Shown one piece after another: positions 1 through 8,610 of a stretch of 64,000 nt of DNA. How positions within the stretch are numbered: position 1 is the stretch's first letter; every line of letters begins with the position of its first letter. The notes under the pieces are model-generated. The model did no database searches. It saw only the letters and a program-made list of their open reading frames with translations, and was not told the DNA's origin. Origin of the DNA: an uncultured Burkholderiales bacterium. GTDB taxonomy: Bacteria; Pseudomonadota; Gammaproteobacteria; Burkholderiales; Burkholderiaceae. The DNA is taken from contig CAMLJY010000029.1 in the NCBI GenBank assembly GCA_946480465.1, positions 1 to 64,000 on the forward strand, given 5' to 3'. A program made the position numbers and the translations under genes.

Positions 1-638
1 GCGGCGCCTTCGTCTACATCGGCGGGCGCAGCACCACGGCCATCAACATCGGCCTCCTGTACGCCGCGGCACCGGTGCTGATCGCGCTGGCCTCCGCGCT
101 GTGGCTGCACGAGAAGCTGGGCCGGCGCCAGTGGCTGGGCGTGGCGCTGTCGCTGGCCGGGGTGCTGCACATCCTGTGCAAGGGCGACTGGGCAGCGCTG
201 CTGCAGCTGCGCATCAACCCCGGCGATGCATGGATCGCGGTGGCCGTGTGCTGCTGGGCGGCCTACTCGCTGCTGCTGCGGGCCTGGCCCTCGGCCTTCG
301 GCGGCACCGCGCGGCTGACGCTGATCGCCGCCGGCGGCATCGCGGTGCTGATTCCGTTCACCGTGTGGGAGGCCGTGGCCTGGCTGCCCACGCGCTTGTC
401 CTGGCAGGCCGTCGCCCTGGTGCTGGCCACCGCGCTGCTGCCCGGCGCCGCCGCCTACTGGTCGTACGGCTACATGCAGCGCGTGCTGGGCGCCGCCCGT
501 GTCGGCGTGGTGCTGTACCTGGGCCCGGTGTACAGCGCGCTGGTGGGCTGGCTGGTTCTGGGCGAGCGCATCGAGTGGTTCCACGGCGTGGGCGCGCTGA
601 TGGTGCTGCCGGGGATCTGGCTGTCGACGCGGCGGTGA
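1..638 (+). CDS. EamA/DMT family permease, 5' end outside window
   Basis: The reading frame is open from base 3 and ends at a TGA at 636-638, so the N-terminal part lies upstream of the window. The visible ~211 residues are a string of hydrophobic helices, with a TTAINIGLLYAAAP segment followed by repeated Ala/Leu/Val helices and a late GLVLGERI-like stretch (VLGERIEW). This matches the second half of a ten-helix drug/metabolite exporter of the EamA family, which act in the inner membrane. The substrate cannot be read from the sequence. It converges with the next minus-strand gene. Confidence 0.85.
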   Translation, partial: GAFVYIGGRSTTAINIGLLYAAAPVLIALASALWLHEKLGRRQWLGVALSLAGVLHILCKGDWAALLQLRINPGDAWIAVAVCCWAAYSLLLRAWPSAFGGTARLTLIAAGGIAVLIPFTVWEAVAWLPTRLSWQAVALVLATALLPGAAAYWSYGYMQRVLGAARVGVVLYLGPVYSALVGWLVLGERIEWFHGVGALMVLPGIWLSTRR

Positions 639-688
639 GTTTGCCCGACCGCCCCCCCCCGAGCGGCATTGCCGAATCGTCGGAGTCG

Positions 689-1807
689 CTACTGCAAGTC
701 CTCGAGCCGTCGTGCCTCACTCAAACTGCTCGAGTGCCAGCGCACAGTCTTGGGTTCAGAGTGCAGTGCCGCAACGCCCTTGGCCTTCAGCGTGGAGGCG
801 GCCGTCCAGTCGGCGGCGTTGTTGCCCATGGAGAGCAGCCGTGCAGCAATCAACTGTGCATACGACGTGCTTTTCAGATCGTTGGGAAGCTCGTCCATGA
901 TCATGCGTCCCATGCCCGCAGGATTCGCGGTCCGCAGGCCCACATTGAATGCTTCCGAGAGGACGTGATGAACGTTGAAGCCCGAAGTCCTCCGAATCAC
1001 TTCACGCATGGCGGCAAGCGACTGTTCGTCGGAGATCCTGGACATCGTCAGTCTCTGGCGAATGAGGCGGGCTTCGTTTTCCGGCGTCTTTGACTTGTCC
1101 TGCGCAACCGCTGCTTCCATCAATTCAAGGCTGACGAAGTCCATGTCGACCTTTGCTGCGTTTGCGGCCGCGTTGAACAATGTGATGACCTCGATCTTCG
1201 GCTTGCCGCTCTTTGCATCCTCGCGGACCACGTTCAGTAGGCGTTGAAAGATGAACGCCGCTTTCTGCCGAAAGGCCGGATCATGGGTGGTTTCGGTAAT
1301 TGGAGTGTCTCCGCTCGTCGTGTACTGGCGTGTCTTTCTTTCGCGGAGGTCGATTTCCTGGTCCAGCGCGGAGTAAAGTTCGAGCGGGTCAAAGTTTTCT
1401 ACTTTCCCCACGATCTCTCTGAGTGCAACGTATCCTTTCAGGTCGGATTCGATCTTGGTGAGGCTGGCAATGGCGGCCTCGTACTTCTGCTTCAGGTCCG
1501 AGAAATCCTTGGCATTCTCGGTATTGCGAAAGAACTCCCGTTCGAAGGCGCTGGAAGCCGCCTTCTGAGCGTTGTTCGTCGCCTCGGAATAGCTGCTTCC
1601 GAACCACCATCCGAGCAGCGCCAGACCGACCGCGACGGTGCTGCCGCCGTACTTGATCCAATTCACGAGTTGTTCGATCGTCTCCTTGCGAATTTCCAGT
1701 GCTTCCAAACGAGCGGAGTACCGCGCCTCGAGCAAGGAGTCGGAGGCCGCGGCCGGAGGTGTCGGGTGTTGAGCAGCAAGCTGAACGGCGTGAGCAGGTT
1801 GCGACAC
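689..1807 (-). CDS. Single-pass membrane protein of unknown function
   Basis: 372 residues starting at a GTG at 1807, chosen because a strong GGAGG lies 4 bases upstream. A short N-terminal segment rich in Ala/Pro is followed by a charged helix (residues ~25-50), one clear transmembrane segment (~53-70, ending LALLGWWFG) and a long charged, mostly helical C-terminal part with coiled-coil character (KQKYEAAIASLTKIESDLKGY). I do not recognise a family. Base composition is visibly lower in GC (about 58% in sampled lines against about 70% in neighbours), which suggests later acquisition. No partner gene is obvious: the flanking genes are an exporter and a DUF1287 protein. Confidence 0.75.
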   Translation of the reverse strand: MSQPAHAVQLAAQHPTPPAAASDSLLEARYSARLEALEIRKETIEQLVNWIKYGGSTVAVGLALLGWWFGSSYSEATNNAQKAASSAFEREFFRNTENAKDFSDLKQKYEAAIASLTKIESDLKGYVALREIVGKVENFDPLELYSALDQEIDLRERKTRQYTTSGDTPITETTHDPAFRQKAAFIFQRLLNVVREDAKSGKPKIEVITLFNAAANAAKVDMDFVSLELMEAAVAQDKSKTPENEARLIRQRLTMSRISDEQSLAAMREVIRRTSGFNVHHVLSEAFNVGLRTANPAGMGRMIMDELPNDLKSTSYAQLIAARLLSMGNNAADWTAASTLKAKGVAALHSEPKTVRWHSSSLSEARRLEDLQ

Positions 1808-2010
1808 GATTCCTCCGGATCAATGGGTGAACACACCCGAGATCGTGGTGGCACTGCCTTGCGATCACATCCTTCAATGTGAGTATGCAGCTCCGACTGC
1901 CGCCCCGCTCTTGGCAGCGCCGGCCAAGCGGCCCGCGGCCAGACGAACGATGGCGGCGGTCAGGTGCTTCATCGCGGTCGGATCAGGGGGGCGTTGGCGA
2001 GGCGCCCGGG

Positions 2011-2598
2011 TCACTTGGGATAGCGGTAGTGCCCCGTGATGGGATGGCTGAAGAGGATGTCGTCCTCGACCGGACCCGCGCCGATGTTGTGGATGATCTT
2101 GGGCCGCTGGTGGCCGGGCACGATCTGGTCGGAGACGATTCCGATGTGCGGGAGATTGCCCGGCAGGCGCCAGGTGACCAGGTTTCCGGCGAGATAGTGC
2201 GCGGGAGCAGGGCTGATCGGCAGTGTCTTTCCATGGCGCGCCAGAAAGACTTCCAGGTTCGGTACACGCCGGTGATCGATGTTCGGATCAGGCGCTTTGA
2301 GGCCCCAGGTCTTGGGGTACGACGAGAAGCGCCTCGACATGTCTTCGTGCACGAGAACCTGAAGGTCGATGCCTTGCCGCCGATAGGCGCGGATCACGAG
2401 GTCCGTGCACACGCCCAGGTGGTCGGGCACGTCGCCCATCGGATATCGGATCCTGCGGTACGTGCCGTCGTAGGTTTCCCTGCGAAGGGTCCGCTCGCGA
2501 GCCGCTTCGACCAGCTTGCGCGCAAAGACCTCGGCCGAGGCGTGCGAACTGCCCAGCAGTGCGGCGATGGAAGCGGAGAACTGTCTGCGGGAGAACAT
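2011..2598 (-). CDS. DUF1287 (YijF-like) exported protein
   Basis: 195 residues. The N-terminus MFSRRQFSAS plus a short hydrophobic stretch looks like a signal peptide with a Tat-style twin arginine. The body carries the hallmarks of DUF1287/YijF proteins: a Y-x-x-I-x-YPMGDVP segment, GVCTDLVIRAYR with a conserved Cys (~residue 64), NIDHRRVPNL, and C-terminal PHIGIVSD and HNIGAGPVEDDILF followed by TGHYRYP. The Cys and His spacing is compatible with an NlpC/P60-like fold, and a cell-wall role is plausible, but no activity is established. Length is near the family norm. It lies alone, 70 bases downstream of the GST gene. Confidence 0.8.
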   Translation of the reverse strand: MFSRRQFSASIAALLGSSHASAEVFARKLVEAARERTLRRETYDGTYRRIRYPMGDVPDHLGVCTDLVIRAYRRQGIDLQVLVHEDMSRRFSSYPKTWGLKAPDPNIDHRRVPNLEVFLARHGKTLPISPAPAHYLAGNLVTWRLPGNLPHIGIVSDQIVPGHQRPKIIHNIGAGPVEDDILFSHPITGHYRYPK

Positions 2599-2668
2599 CG
2601 GTGCCCGGCGTTGGAGGGTGTTCGGGGATGTGCGCGGCCATTCTGCCGCCGCGGCCCATCCTGGGCCA

Positions 2669-3310
2669 TCACGTCCCGGACTCGCAGCGGCTCTTCGTGC
2701 GCTGCACGCTCGGTCGGTCGGCCATCATCGCGAGCCAGCCCTGCAGCCTGGGGAACTCCCCCAGCAGCTGCCGCCCCTCCGGCGCGAGGTCGAGGCAGGC
2801 CAGGACCGGGTAGGCGTGCAGGTCGGCCAGCGTCAGGCGCGGCGCCACGAGAAACGGCTGGTATCCGGCAATGCCGTCGAGTGCCGACAGGCAGGTGCGC
2901 GCGTCCGCCTGCGCTTGCGCGATCCTGGCCTCGTCGGGCACGGCGCCCGACAGGGGCAGCCGCACGCGCTCGACGAAGATGCCCCACACCATGGGCCGGT
3001 AGGCGTAGGCGTCGATCAGGCCCATGACCTGGTTCATCCTGGCCCGCACGCGCGGCTCGGCCGGCTGCAGCGCAGGGCCGGGCGATGACTCGTCGATATA
3101 ACGCGTTATCGCAGCGGTTTCGTAGAGCCAGAACCCGTCGTGCTCCAGCACGGGGATGCGGCCGAACGGATGGCGCGCCAGGTGCTCGGGCGGCACGCCT
3201 GCGGGCCCGAAGATCTCCACCTCGTGCAGGACATGGGCCAGGCCCTTCTCTTCCAGCGCGAGCCGGGCCATGCGGGTGTAGACGCTGCGCTCGAGGCCGT
3301 ACAGGTTCAT
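2669..3310 (-). CDS. Glutathione S-transferase family protein
   Basis: About 213 residues. A thioredoxin-like N-terminal domain starts MNLYGLERSVYTRMARLALEEKG, with the glutathione-contact segments GRIPVLEHDG and YETAAITRYID at residues ~48-70, and an all-helical C-terminal domain carrying LTLADLHAYPVLACL. This is a cytosolic GST, possibly for detoxification or substrate isomerisation. I chose the ATG at 3310 rather than the in-frame GTG at 3316, because the GTG overlaps the stop of the preceding SDR remnant (TGA 3313-3315). The pair therefore sits 2 bases apart and is probably co-transcribed. Confidence 0.85.
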   Translation of the reverse strand: MNLYGLERSVYTRMARLALEEKGLAHVLHEVEIFGPAGVPPEHLARHPFGRIPVLEHDGFWLYETAAITRYIDESSPGPALQPAEPRVRARMNQVMGLIDAYAYRPMVWGIFVERVRLPLSGAVPDEARIAQAQADARTCLSALDGIAGYQPFLVAPRLTLADLHAYPVLACLDLAPEGRQLLGEFPRLQGWLAMMADRPSVQRTKSRCESGT

Positions 3311-3312
3311 GG

Positions 3313-3684
3313 TCACAGCTGAACATGCGCGGTCGAGCCGCCATCGACGTACCAGTTGGCCCCGGCCACGAAGCTGGCCGCCGGGCTGGAGACGAAAGCC
3401 ACGACACGTGCCACTTCGTCAGCCGTCGCGAGCCGCCGCATGGGGTTGCGCTGCAGGACCTGCTGGAACTTCGCCGGTTCTTCGCGTCGCACCTTGTCCC
3501 ACAGGCCGCCCGGCACCAGGGTGTCGCCGGGGGAAACGACGTTGACGCGGACGCTCGGCAGCAAGCGGGCGGCGAGCGATCGCATGTAGTGGACCATGGC
3601 GGCCTTGGCCGGGCCGTAGGCGGCGCCGATGCCCGACGAGACGCCGGTGACAACCGCCTGCAGGCCACGGAGTTGCAGATCCAC
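3313..3684 (-). pseudogene. Short-chain dehydrogenase/reductase with internal in-frame deletion
   Basis: Only 123 residues, against about 250 for the family. The N-terminus has the NAD(P)-binding TGxxxGIG motif (VVTGVSSGIG, residues ~12-21), and immediately after it comes YGPAKAAM, the catalytic YxxxK helix that normally lies about 130 residues later. The C-terminal part (RVNVVSPGDT, MRRLATADEVARVVAFVSSPAASFVAGANWYVDGG) is normal. So beta-alpha units 2-4 and the catalytic Ser are missing while the frame is kept. Start is a GTG at 3684 with GGGA upstream. It is most likely a non-functional remnant still co-transcribed with the GST gene. Confidence 0.8.
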
Positions 3685-3802
3685 GTCGGAGTCCCGTCAG
3701 AAGGACTGGATTCCACCACAGCCAATCCTGCCCACCGCGGACGCCCAACGAGGCAGGTGTGGCACCGTGGCCGCGGGATGCGGCCACGCGCCACTCACGC
3801 GC

Positions 3803-5047
3803 TCAGCCCAGCCGGATCAGCAGCCACGCCAGCACCGCGCCCACCGGCAGCGAAACGTAGGGCGGCAGCTTGAATCGCCACACGGTGCCGTAGGCCGCGG
3901 CGATCAGCACCGCGTTCTGCCAGGCCAGCGATTGCCATGGCAGCTTGACCAGCAGCGAGAGCGCGGCGCCGGCGATCAGCCCGACGACGGCGCAGCGCAC
4001 GCCGACCATCGCATGCTGGAAGCGGCGCGCGCCCTTCAGCCGGTCGGCGATGCCGCTGGCCCCCACGCTGATCAGCGCCGTCGGCAGGTAGATGCCCAGC
4101 GTGGCGGCCAGTGCCGCGGCCACGCCCCCCACTTCCATGCCGGTGAAGGTGGCGATGCTGAGGATGGGCCCCGGTGTGAGCTGGCTCGCCGCCAGGCCCG
4201 CGCTGAAGCTGGCCGGGCTGAGCCAGCCGAGGTGGCCGACCAGCAGGCCTTCGAGCAGCGGCACCATCACCAGGCCGCCGCCGAAGAGCGTGGTGCTGAG
4301 CCCGGCGAATGCGAGCCCGACCTTGGCGACCAGGGCCTGCGGCAGCAGCGCCGGGAACAGCTGGAACGCGGCCAGGCCCGCCGGCGCGATGCACAGCGCG
4401 AGTTGCAGCGGCTTCAGTCGGCGGCCCGGCGGCGGTGGCGTGACCGCCGGGGCGGGCCAGAACAGCAGCGACACCAGGGCGCCGAAGGCCAGCACGGCGA
4501 TCGGCGCGGCCCAGAACGGAATGCCCAGCAGCAGCAGCGCGCAGGCCGCGGCCAGCAGGCGGTGCCGGCGCTCCGGCGTGGCTTTCTTCGCCTGGTTGGC
4601 CGCGGCCTGGGCGAGGATCATCGCCAGGGGCGGCAGCACGCCGACCGTCAGGGCTCGCAGCACGTCCGGGTGGCCGGCCAGCGACGAATAGCCCCACCAC
4701 AGCGCAAGGATGATCGCGAAACCCGGCGCGACGATGCCCGACAGCGCGGCGACGAATCCGCTCCAGCCCGACACGCGGTAGCCCATCACGGCCAGCGCGT
4801 TGACCGCCTGCGGGCCCGGCAGCATGGTCACCAGCGCGATCAGGTCGAGGAATTCCTTCTCCGCGATCCAGCGGCGCTGCTTGACGAAGCGGTCCTGGGC
4901 CTGCGCCAGCAGGGCCATGTAGCCGCCCCAGGCGGTGACGCCCAGCAGGGCGCAATCGGCGAACAGGCGCAGGCCGCTCGGGCTTTGGGCGAGCGGCGGC
5001 GGTGCGGACACGCTGGCGGCCTCGACGATGTCAGGCATCTTGCTCAC
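3803..5047 (-). CDS. chrA: Chromate transporter family (ChrA) membrane protein
   Basis: 414 residues in two homologous hydrophobic halves, as in long-chain CHR-family transporters, which export chromate by ion exchange across the inner membrane. Half one has LLGVTAWGGYMALL, the FVKQRRWIAEKEFLDLIALVTMLPGPQAVN segment and a long helix. Half two has STTLFGGGLVMVPLLEGLLVG and LAASQLTPGPILSIATFTG. These PGP and FGG motifs are the family signatures. I favour the GTG at 5047 (MSKMPDIV), since GAGG lies 5 bases before it; the ATG at 5038 is the alternative. It begins 7 bases after the sulfotransferase stop, so the two share a transcript. Substrate is by family only. Confidence 0.88.
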   Translation of the reverse strand: MSKMPDIVEAASVSAPPPLAQSPSGLRLFADCALLGVTAWGGYMALLAQAQDRFVKQRRWIAEKEFLDLIALVTMLPGPQAVNALAVMGYRVSGWSGFVAALSGIVAPGFAIILALWWGYSSLAGHPDVLRALTVGVLPPLAMILAQAAANQAKKATPERRHRLLAAACALLLLGIPFWAAPIAVLAFGALVSLLFWPAPAVTPPPPGRRLKPLQLALCIAPAGLAAFQLFPALLPQALVAKVGLAFAGLSTTLFGGGLVMVPLLEGLLVGHLGWLSPASFSAGLAASQLTPGPILSIATFTGMEVGGVAAALAATLGIYLPTALISVGASGIADRLKGARRFQHAMVGVRCAVVGLIAGAALSLLVKLPWQSLAWQNAVLIAAAYGTVWRFKLPPYVSLPVGAVLAWLLIRLG

Positions 5048-5054
5048 GGCAACC

Positions 5055-6068
5055 TCAGGCGGCCACCAGGCGCGAGCGGATGGACGCCAGCAGGTCATCC
5101 TGCGGCTTGCGCGCGGCCAGGTCCTCGGGCGGCAGGGTCTCCTTCACCTCGGCCTTGCGCTGGCGGTTCTCGGTGTCGAGCCGGGCCTTCGCCTCGGCGT
5201 CGAAGGCGCGCGCGGGCTGCAACTTGTCGACGACCGCGAGTTCGTAGCCGAGCTGCACCAGCGATTCGCCGGCGACCGATTCGAAATCGACGATCTGCTC
5301 GGTGGACAGGCTCTTGAGCCATTTCTTCGAATTGGTGGCCATCACCGGCTTCTTGACGTTCTCCCACATCTTGCCGGAAGCAGCCGTCTTGCTGGCTTCG
5401 TCGGAGGCGTGGAAATCCAGCATCGTCGGGCTGAATTCGATGTCCAGCCAGCGGCACAGCAGGGAGAGGGTGGACTCGGGATTGCTGGTCAATTCTTCAT
5501 AGGACAGCGCCATGTAGCGGGAGGCGGGAACGCGCCGGCCGCATTCGAGCGCCAGCTGCTGCTCGACGTGCCATTGCCGTGCCACGTGGTAGGCCGTTTT
5601 CTCGCCCACCACGGCCTTCAGGAAGGACAGGCAGACGTCGCGTCCGTCGCGGTAGAGGTAGAGATAACGCGCGTCGTCCTCGGCGAAGTAGCGTTCGATC
5701 TCCGGCAGGAAATGCACGTTGGCGAGCGACTTGCACATCCAGTGCGGCTTGCCATAGGCCTCGGCCATGCGGTCCATCACCGAGCCGAAGACGGCCACCA
5801 GGCTGTTGTCGCGGCAGCGCCGGCGGATGTCGGCGCGGTCGAACTCGACGCCCCACGACACCGGATTCACTTCCACCAGCGTGACCACGTCGTCGACCAG
5901 GCGCTGGAACGACGATTCATCGCGCAGGTCGCCATAGGCGGGCAGCAGGGGCGTGAAGCGCTCGAGGATGTGCGGCGGGTGGGGCGCCGCGATCGAGGGT
6001 GCCTGGTTGACCATCAGGCGCAGCAGGTTGGAGCCGGAACGTTGCGTTCCGATCATGAAGACTTTCAT
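5055..6068 (-). CDS. Sulfotransferase family protein
   Basis: 337 residues, beginning MKVFMIGTQRSGSNLLRLM. RSGSNLL is the 5'-phosphosulfate-binding loop that grips PAPS, and RDGRDVCLSFLKA (~residues 147-159) is the 3'-phosphate-binding segment, so the protein should move a sulfuryl group from PAPS to an acceptor and release PAP. Acceptor unknown. The C-terminal ~70 residues are charged and helical, beyond the core fold. Start at 6068 is supported by AGAGAGG upstream; an earlier in-frame ATG at 6143 is less likely. An APS kinase gene lies 3.5 kb away (9609-10256), so donor supply and use are both encoded here. Confidence 0.85.
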   Translation of the reverse strand: MKVFMIGTQRSGSNLLRLMVNQAPSIAAPHPPHILERFTPLLPAYGDLRDESSFQRLVDDVVTLVEVNPVSWGVEFDRADIRRRCRDNSLVAVFGSVMDRMAEAYGKPHWMCKSLANVHFLPEIERYFAEDDARYLYLYRDGRDVCLSFLKAVVGEKTAYHVARQWHVEQQLALECGRRVPASRYMALSYEELTSNPESTLSLLCRWLDIEFSPTMLDFHASDEASKTAASGKMWENVKKPVMATNSKKWLKSLSTEQIVDFESVAGESLVQLGYELAVVDKLQPARAFDAEAKARLDTENRQRKAEVKETLPPEDLAARKPQDDLLASIRSRLVAA

Positions 6069-6331
6069 TCCATGGCCTCTCTGAACGTTGGACTTGGCCG
6101 GCAGGCACCTGCGGTGCGTGCGGCGATAACACTCCATTGACACAGCCTGCCCGGCTGGGCAAGCGAACTAGTGCACTTTCGAACTGGCTGCTGTTGGCCG
6201 GCCTTCTCGCGGGTTTGCGGCTCAAGGAATGCGGCAAGGTGCCGATACCCCGCTCGATGGCCTGGCCGACGGGTGGGCCTCACCGGCCGAAGCGGCCGGT
6301 CTGCCGCAACACCAACCAAACAGGGAACACG

Positions 6332-6892
6332 ATGAACCGCTTCCACCGCAGGGCCGCCTTGCTGGCCGCCTCCTTTCTCGCCATCGCCAGCCTGGTCTCC
6401 CCGGCCTCGGCGAACAACAACCTTCCCGCCGATGTCCAGGCCCGCGTCGACAAGGCCAAGAAGCTGCTGGCGGAACGGGCCGCCGATCCGGGCATCGTGG
6501 CCGCCGTGCGCGATGCGAACGCGCGCGGCCCCGGCGCCATGAGCAACGGCAAGTGGATCGAACTCGAAGAGGGCGCCCCGGCCGTGAAAGCCTTGCTGGG
6601 CACCGCCACCAGCCGCCAGATCGCCGCCTGGGAGGCGGCGGACAAGACGATCAACAAGATCGTGCTGCGTGACAACAAGGGCAACCTGGTCGCGGCCAAC
6701 GTGCGCCCGCTGATCTTCAACAACGCCAACCGGGCCGTGTTCAGCAAGCCCTTCGAGGCTCAGCAGCCCTGGGCCGCCGCCGAGATCAAGCCGGACCCGA
6801 CCACGCAGATTCCGAGCGTGCACGTGGCCGCGCCGGTGATGGACGGCGGCAAGGCGATCGGCGTGCTGCAGGCCGGCGTCAGCGCCCAATAA
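6332..6892 (+). CDS. Periplasmic Cache/PDC-like sensor protein
   Basis: 186 residues starting at the ATG at 6332, preceded by AGGGA. A clear Sec signal peptide (MNRFHRRAALLAASFLAIASLVSPASA, residues 1-27) leads into a soluble domain with a long N-terminal helix (VQARVDKAKKLLAERAADPGIVAAVRDAN) and a beta-rich part (NKIVLRDNKGNLVAANV, AAPVMDGGKAIGVLQAGV). This order is typical of the membrane-distal half of Cache ligand-binding domains. There is no membrane anchor or signalling domain, so it is likely a free periplasmic binding protein. It lies 66 bases upstream of a chemoreceptor gene on the same strand, which suggests partnership. Confidence 0.7.
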   Translation: MNRFHRRAALLAASFLAIASLVSPASANNNLPADVQARVDKAKKLLAERAADPGIVAAVRDANARGPGAMSNGKWIELEEGAPAVKALLGTATSRQIAAWEAADKTINKIVLRDNKGNLVAANVRPLIFNNANRAVFSKPFEAQQPWAAAEIKPDPTTQIPSVHVAAPVMDGGKAIGVLQAGVSAQ

Positions 6893-6958
6893 GCCGCCGC
6901 TGACGCGGCATCCAAAGACTGCTGCGGCCCCGGGCAGGGGCGGCGCAAGGGAGAAATC

Positions 6959-8533
6959 ATGATCAGGAATCTGAAGGTGGGCGCCCGCCTGGCCGCCGGC
7001 TTCGGGGTGGTGCTCGTGCTGATGGTGGTCATCAGCGGCATTTCGCTGACCCGGCTGGCGGCCATCAAGAGCGACCTGGCGGCGGTGACGGGCGAAGCGC
7101 CGGAGCGTGTGGTCAATGCGCTGCGCGACCTGGCGCGCTCGCAGGGAACCGCGCTGCGCGATGCCCTGATGCAGGAGGACGCGGCTTACAAGAAGAAGGA
7201 ATTCGACCGCATGAAGAAGGAGCGGGCCGAGTACGACCGCATGGCCAAGCTGCTGGCGTCGATGCCGATCGAGCCGGAGGTGAGGACGGCGCTCGAGAAC
7301 GCGGCCGTGCTGCTCGAGGCGGTGAAGGCGCCGCAGGCCAAGGCCATCGACCGCTCGATGTCGGACGACATGGCCGGCGCCGCGCAGGTGATGCGCGACG
7401 AGGTGCGGCCCGCGCAGGCGGCGCACGTCGCGGCGCTGGACAAGGTGGTGCTGGCCATCCAGAACGCCTCGAAGATCCGCGACGAGAAAGCCCATGCCTC
7501 GTACCAGCGCGCGGTGGCGTCGATCATCGTGCTGTCGGCGATGGCACTGGCCCTGGGCGCGGTGGTGGCCTGGCTGATCCAGCGCAGCATCACCAGGCCG
7601 CTGCAACAGGCTGTGGAAGTGATGCAGGCGGTGGCCGAGGGCGACCTGTCGCGCGAAGTGGAGGTGCGGTCGAGCGATGAAGTGGGCCGGCTGCTCCGGG
7701 CCTTGAACATCGCCAACCGGGACCTCGGCCGCACGATGCAGCAGGTGCGCCAGGCCGCCGAGACGGTGCGCACGGCTTCGCAGGAGATCGCGGACGGCAA
7801 TGCCGACCTGAGCCAGCGCACCGAGGAACAGGCCTCGAGCCTGCAGCAGACCGCGGCGTCGATGGAGCAGCTCAACGCCACCGTCAGGAACAACGCCGCC
7901 ACGGCGCACAACGCGGCGCAGATGGCCAGCGCGGCCTGCGGCGCGGCGACCAAGGGCGGCGAGGTGGTGGCCCAGGTGGTGAACACGATGCAGGCGATCT
8001 CCGACAGCTCCAGGAAGATCGCCGACATCATCGGCACCATCGACAGCATCGCCTTCCAGACCAACATCCTCGCGCTGAACGCGGCAGTGGAAGCGGCACG
8101 CGCGGGCGAGCAGGGCCGCGGCTTCGCGGTGGTGGCCGGGGAGGTGCGGGCACTGGCTCAACGGTCGGCCCATGCCGCGCGGGAGATCAAGCAGCTCATC
8201 GGCGCGAGCGTCGAAAGCGTCGAGGCGGGGGCACGGCTGGTCGGCGATGCCGGCTCGACGATGTCGGACATCGTCGACCAGGTGCGCCGCGTGACGGTGC
8301 TGATCGACGAAATCAGCAACGCCACCTCCGAGCAGACCAGCGGGATCGGGCAGGTGAACCTGGCCGTGTCGCAGCTCGACCAGGTGACGCAGCAGAACTC
8401 CTCGCTCGTGCAGCAGAGCGCGGCGGCCGCGGACAGCCTGCAGCAGCAGGCCGGCAGGATGGTCGAGGCGGTGAGTGCGTTCCGCTTCGCGAACGCGAAC
8501 GCGGGCGCACTGGGTGCGCCGGTCGCGGGCTGA
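6959..8533 (+). CDS. Methyl-accepting chemotaxis protein
   Basis: 524 residues. Transmembrane helix 1 (~residues 10-32) is followed by a helical periplasmic sensor of the four-helix-bundle type (~35-180), transmembrane helix 2 (~182-205), a HAMP segment (SITRPLQQAVEVMQAVAEGDLS) and a long signalling coiled coil. The hairpin tip IAFQTNILALNAAVEAARAGEQGRGFAVVAGEVR, given here by its ends at residues ~363-396, is canonical and binds CheA/CheW. The C-terminus lacks an NWETF-like CheR tether. No che genes are in the window. The upstream periplasmic Cache-like protein may present its ligand to this receptor; that is inference from adjacency. Confidence 0.93.
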   Translation: MIRNLKVGARLAAGFGVVLVLMVVISGISLTRLAAIKSDLAAVTGEAPERVVNALRDLARSQGTALRDALMQEDAAYKKKEFDRMKKERAEYDRMAKLLASMPIEPEVRTALENAAVLLEAVKAPQAKAIDRSMSDDMAGAAQVMRDEVRPAQAAHVAALDKVVLAIQNASKIRDEKAHASYQRAVASIIVLSAMALALGAVVAWLIQRSITRPLQQAVEVMQAVAEGDLSREVEVRSSDEVGRLLRALNIANRDLGRTMQQVRQAAETVRTASQEIADGNADLSQRTEEQASSLQQTAASMEQLNATVRNNAATAHNAAQMASAACGAATKGGEVVAQVVNTMQAISDSSRKIADIIGTIDSIAFQTNILALNAAVEAARAGEQGRGFAVVAGEVRALAQRSAHAAREIKQLIGASVESVEAGARLVGDAGSTMSDIVDQVRRVTVLIDEISNATSEQTSGIGQVNLAVSQLDQVTQQNSSLVQQSAAAADSLQQQAGRMVEAVSAFRFANANAGALGAPVAG

Positions 8534-8552
8534 GAACCGCCGGCACGTGTTC

Positions 8553-8574
8553 GAACGGCATGTCATGGCCGTTC
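8553..8574 (+). terminator. Candidate hairpin terminator after the chemoreceptor gene
   Basis: A perfect 7-bp stem, GAACGGC (8553-8559) with GCCGTTC (8568-8574), and an 8-base loop, between the convergent chemoreceptor and DHH genes. There is no clear T tract, so it may be a weak or bidirectional terminator. Confidence 0.4.
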
Positions 8575-8610
8575 CCTTCGGGGCCTGGTCAACCGCAATT
8601 GGCGAGGCCC

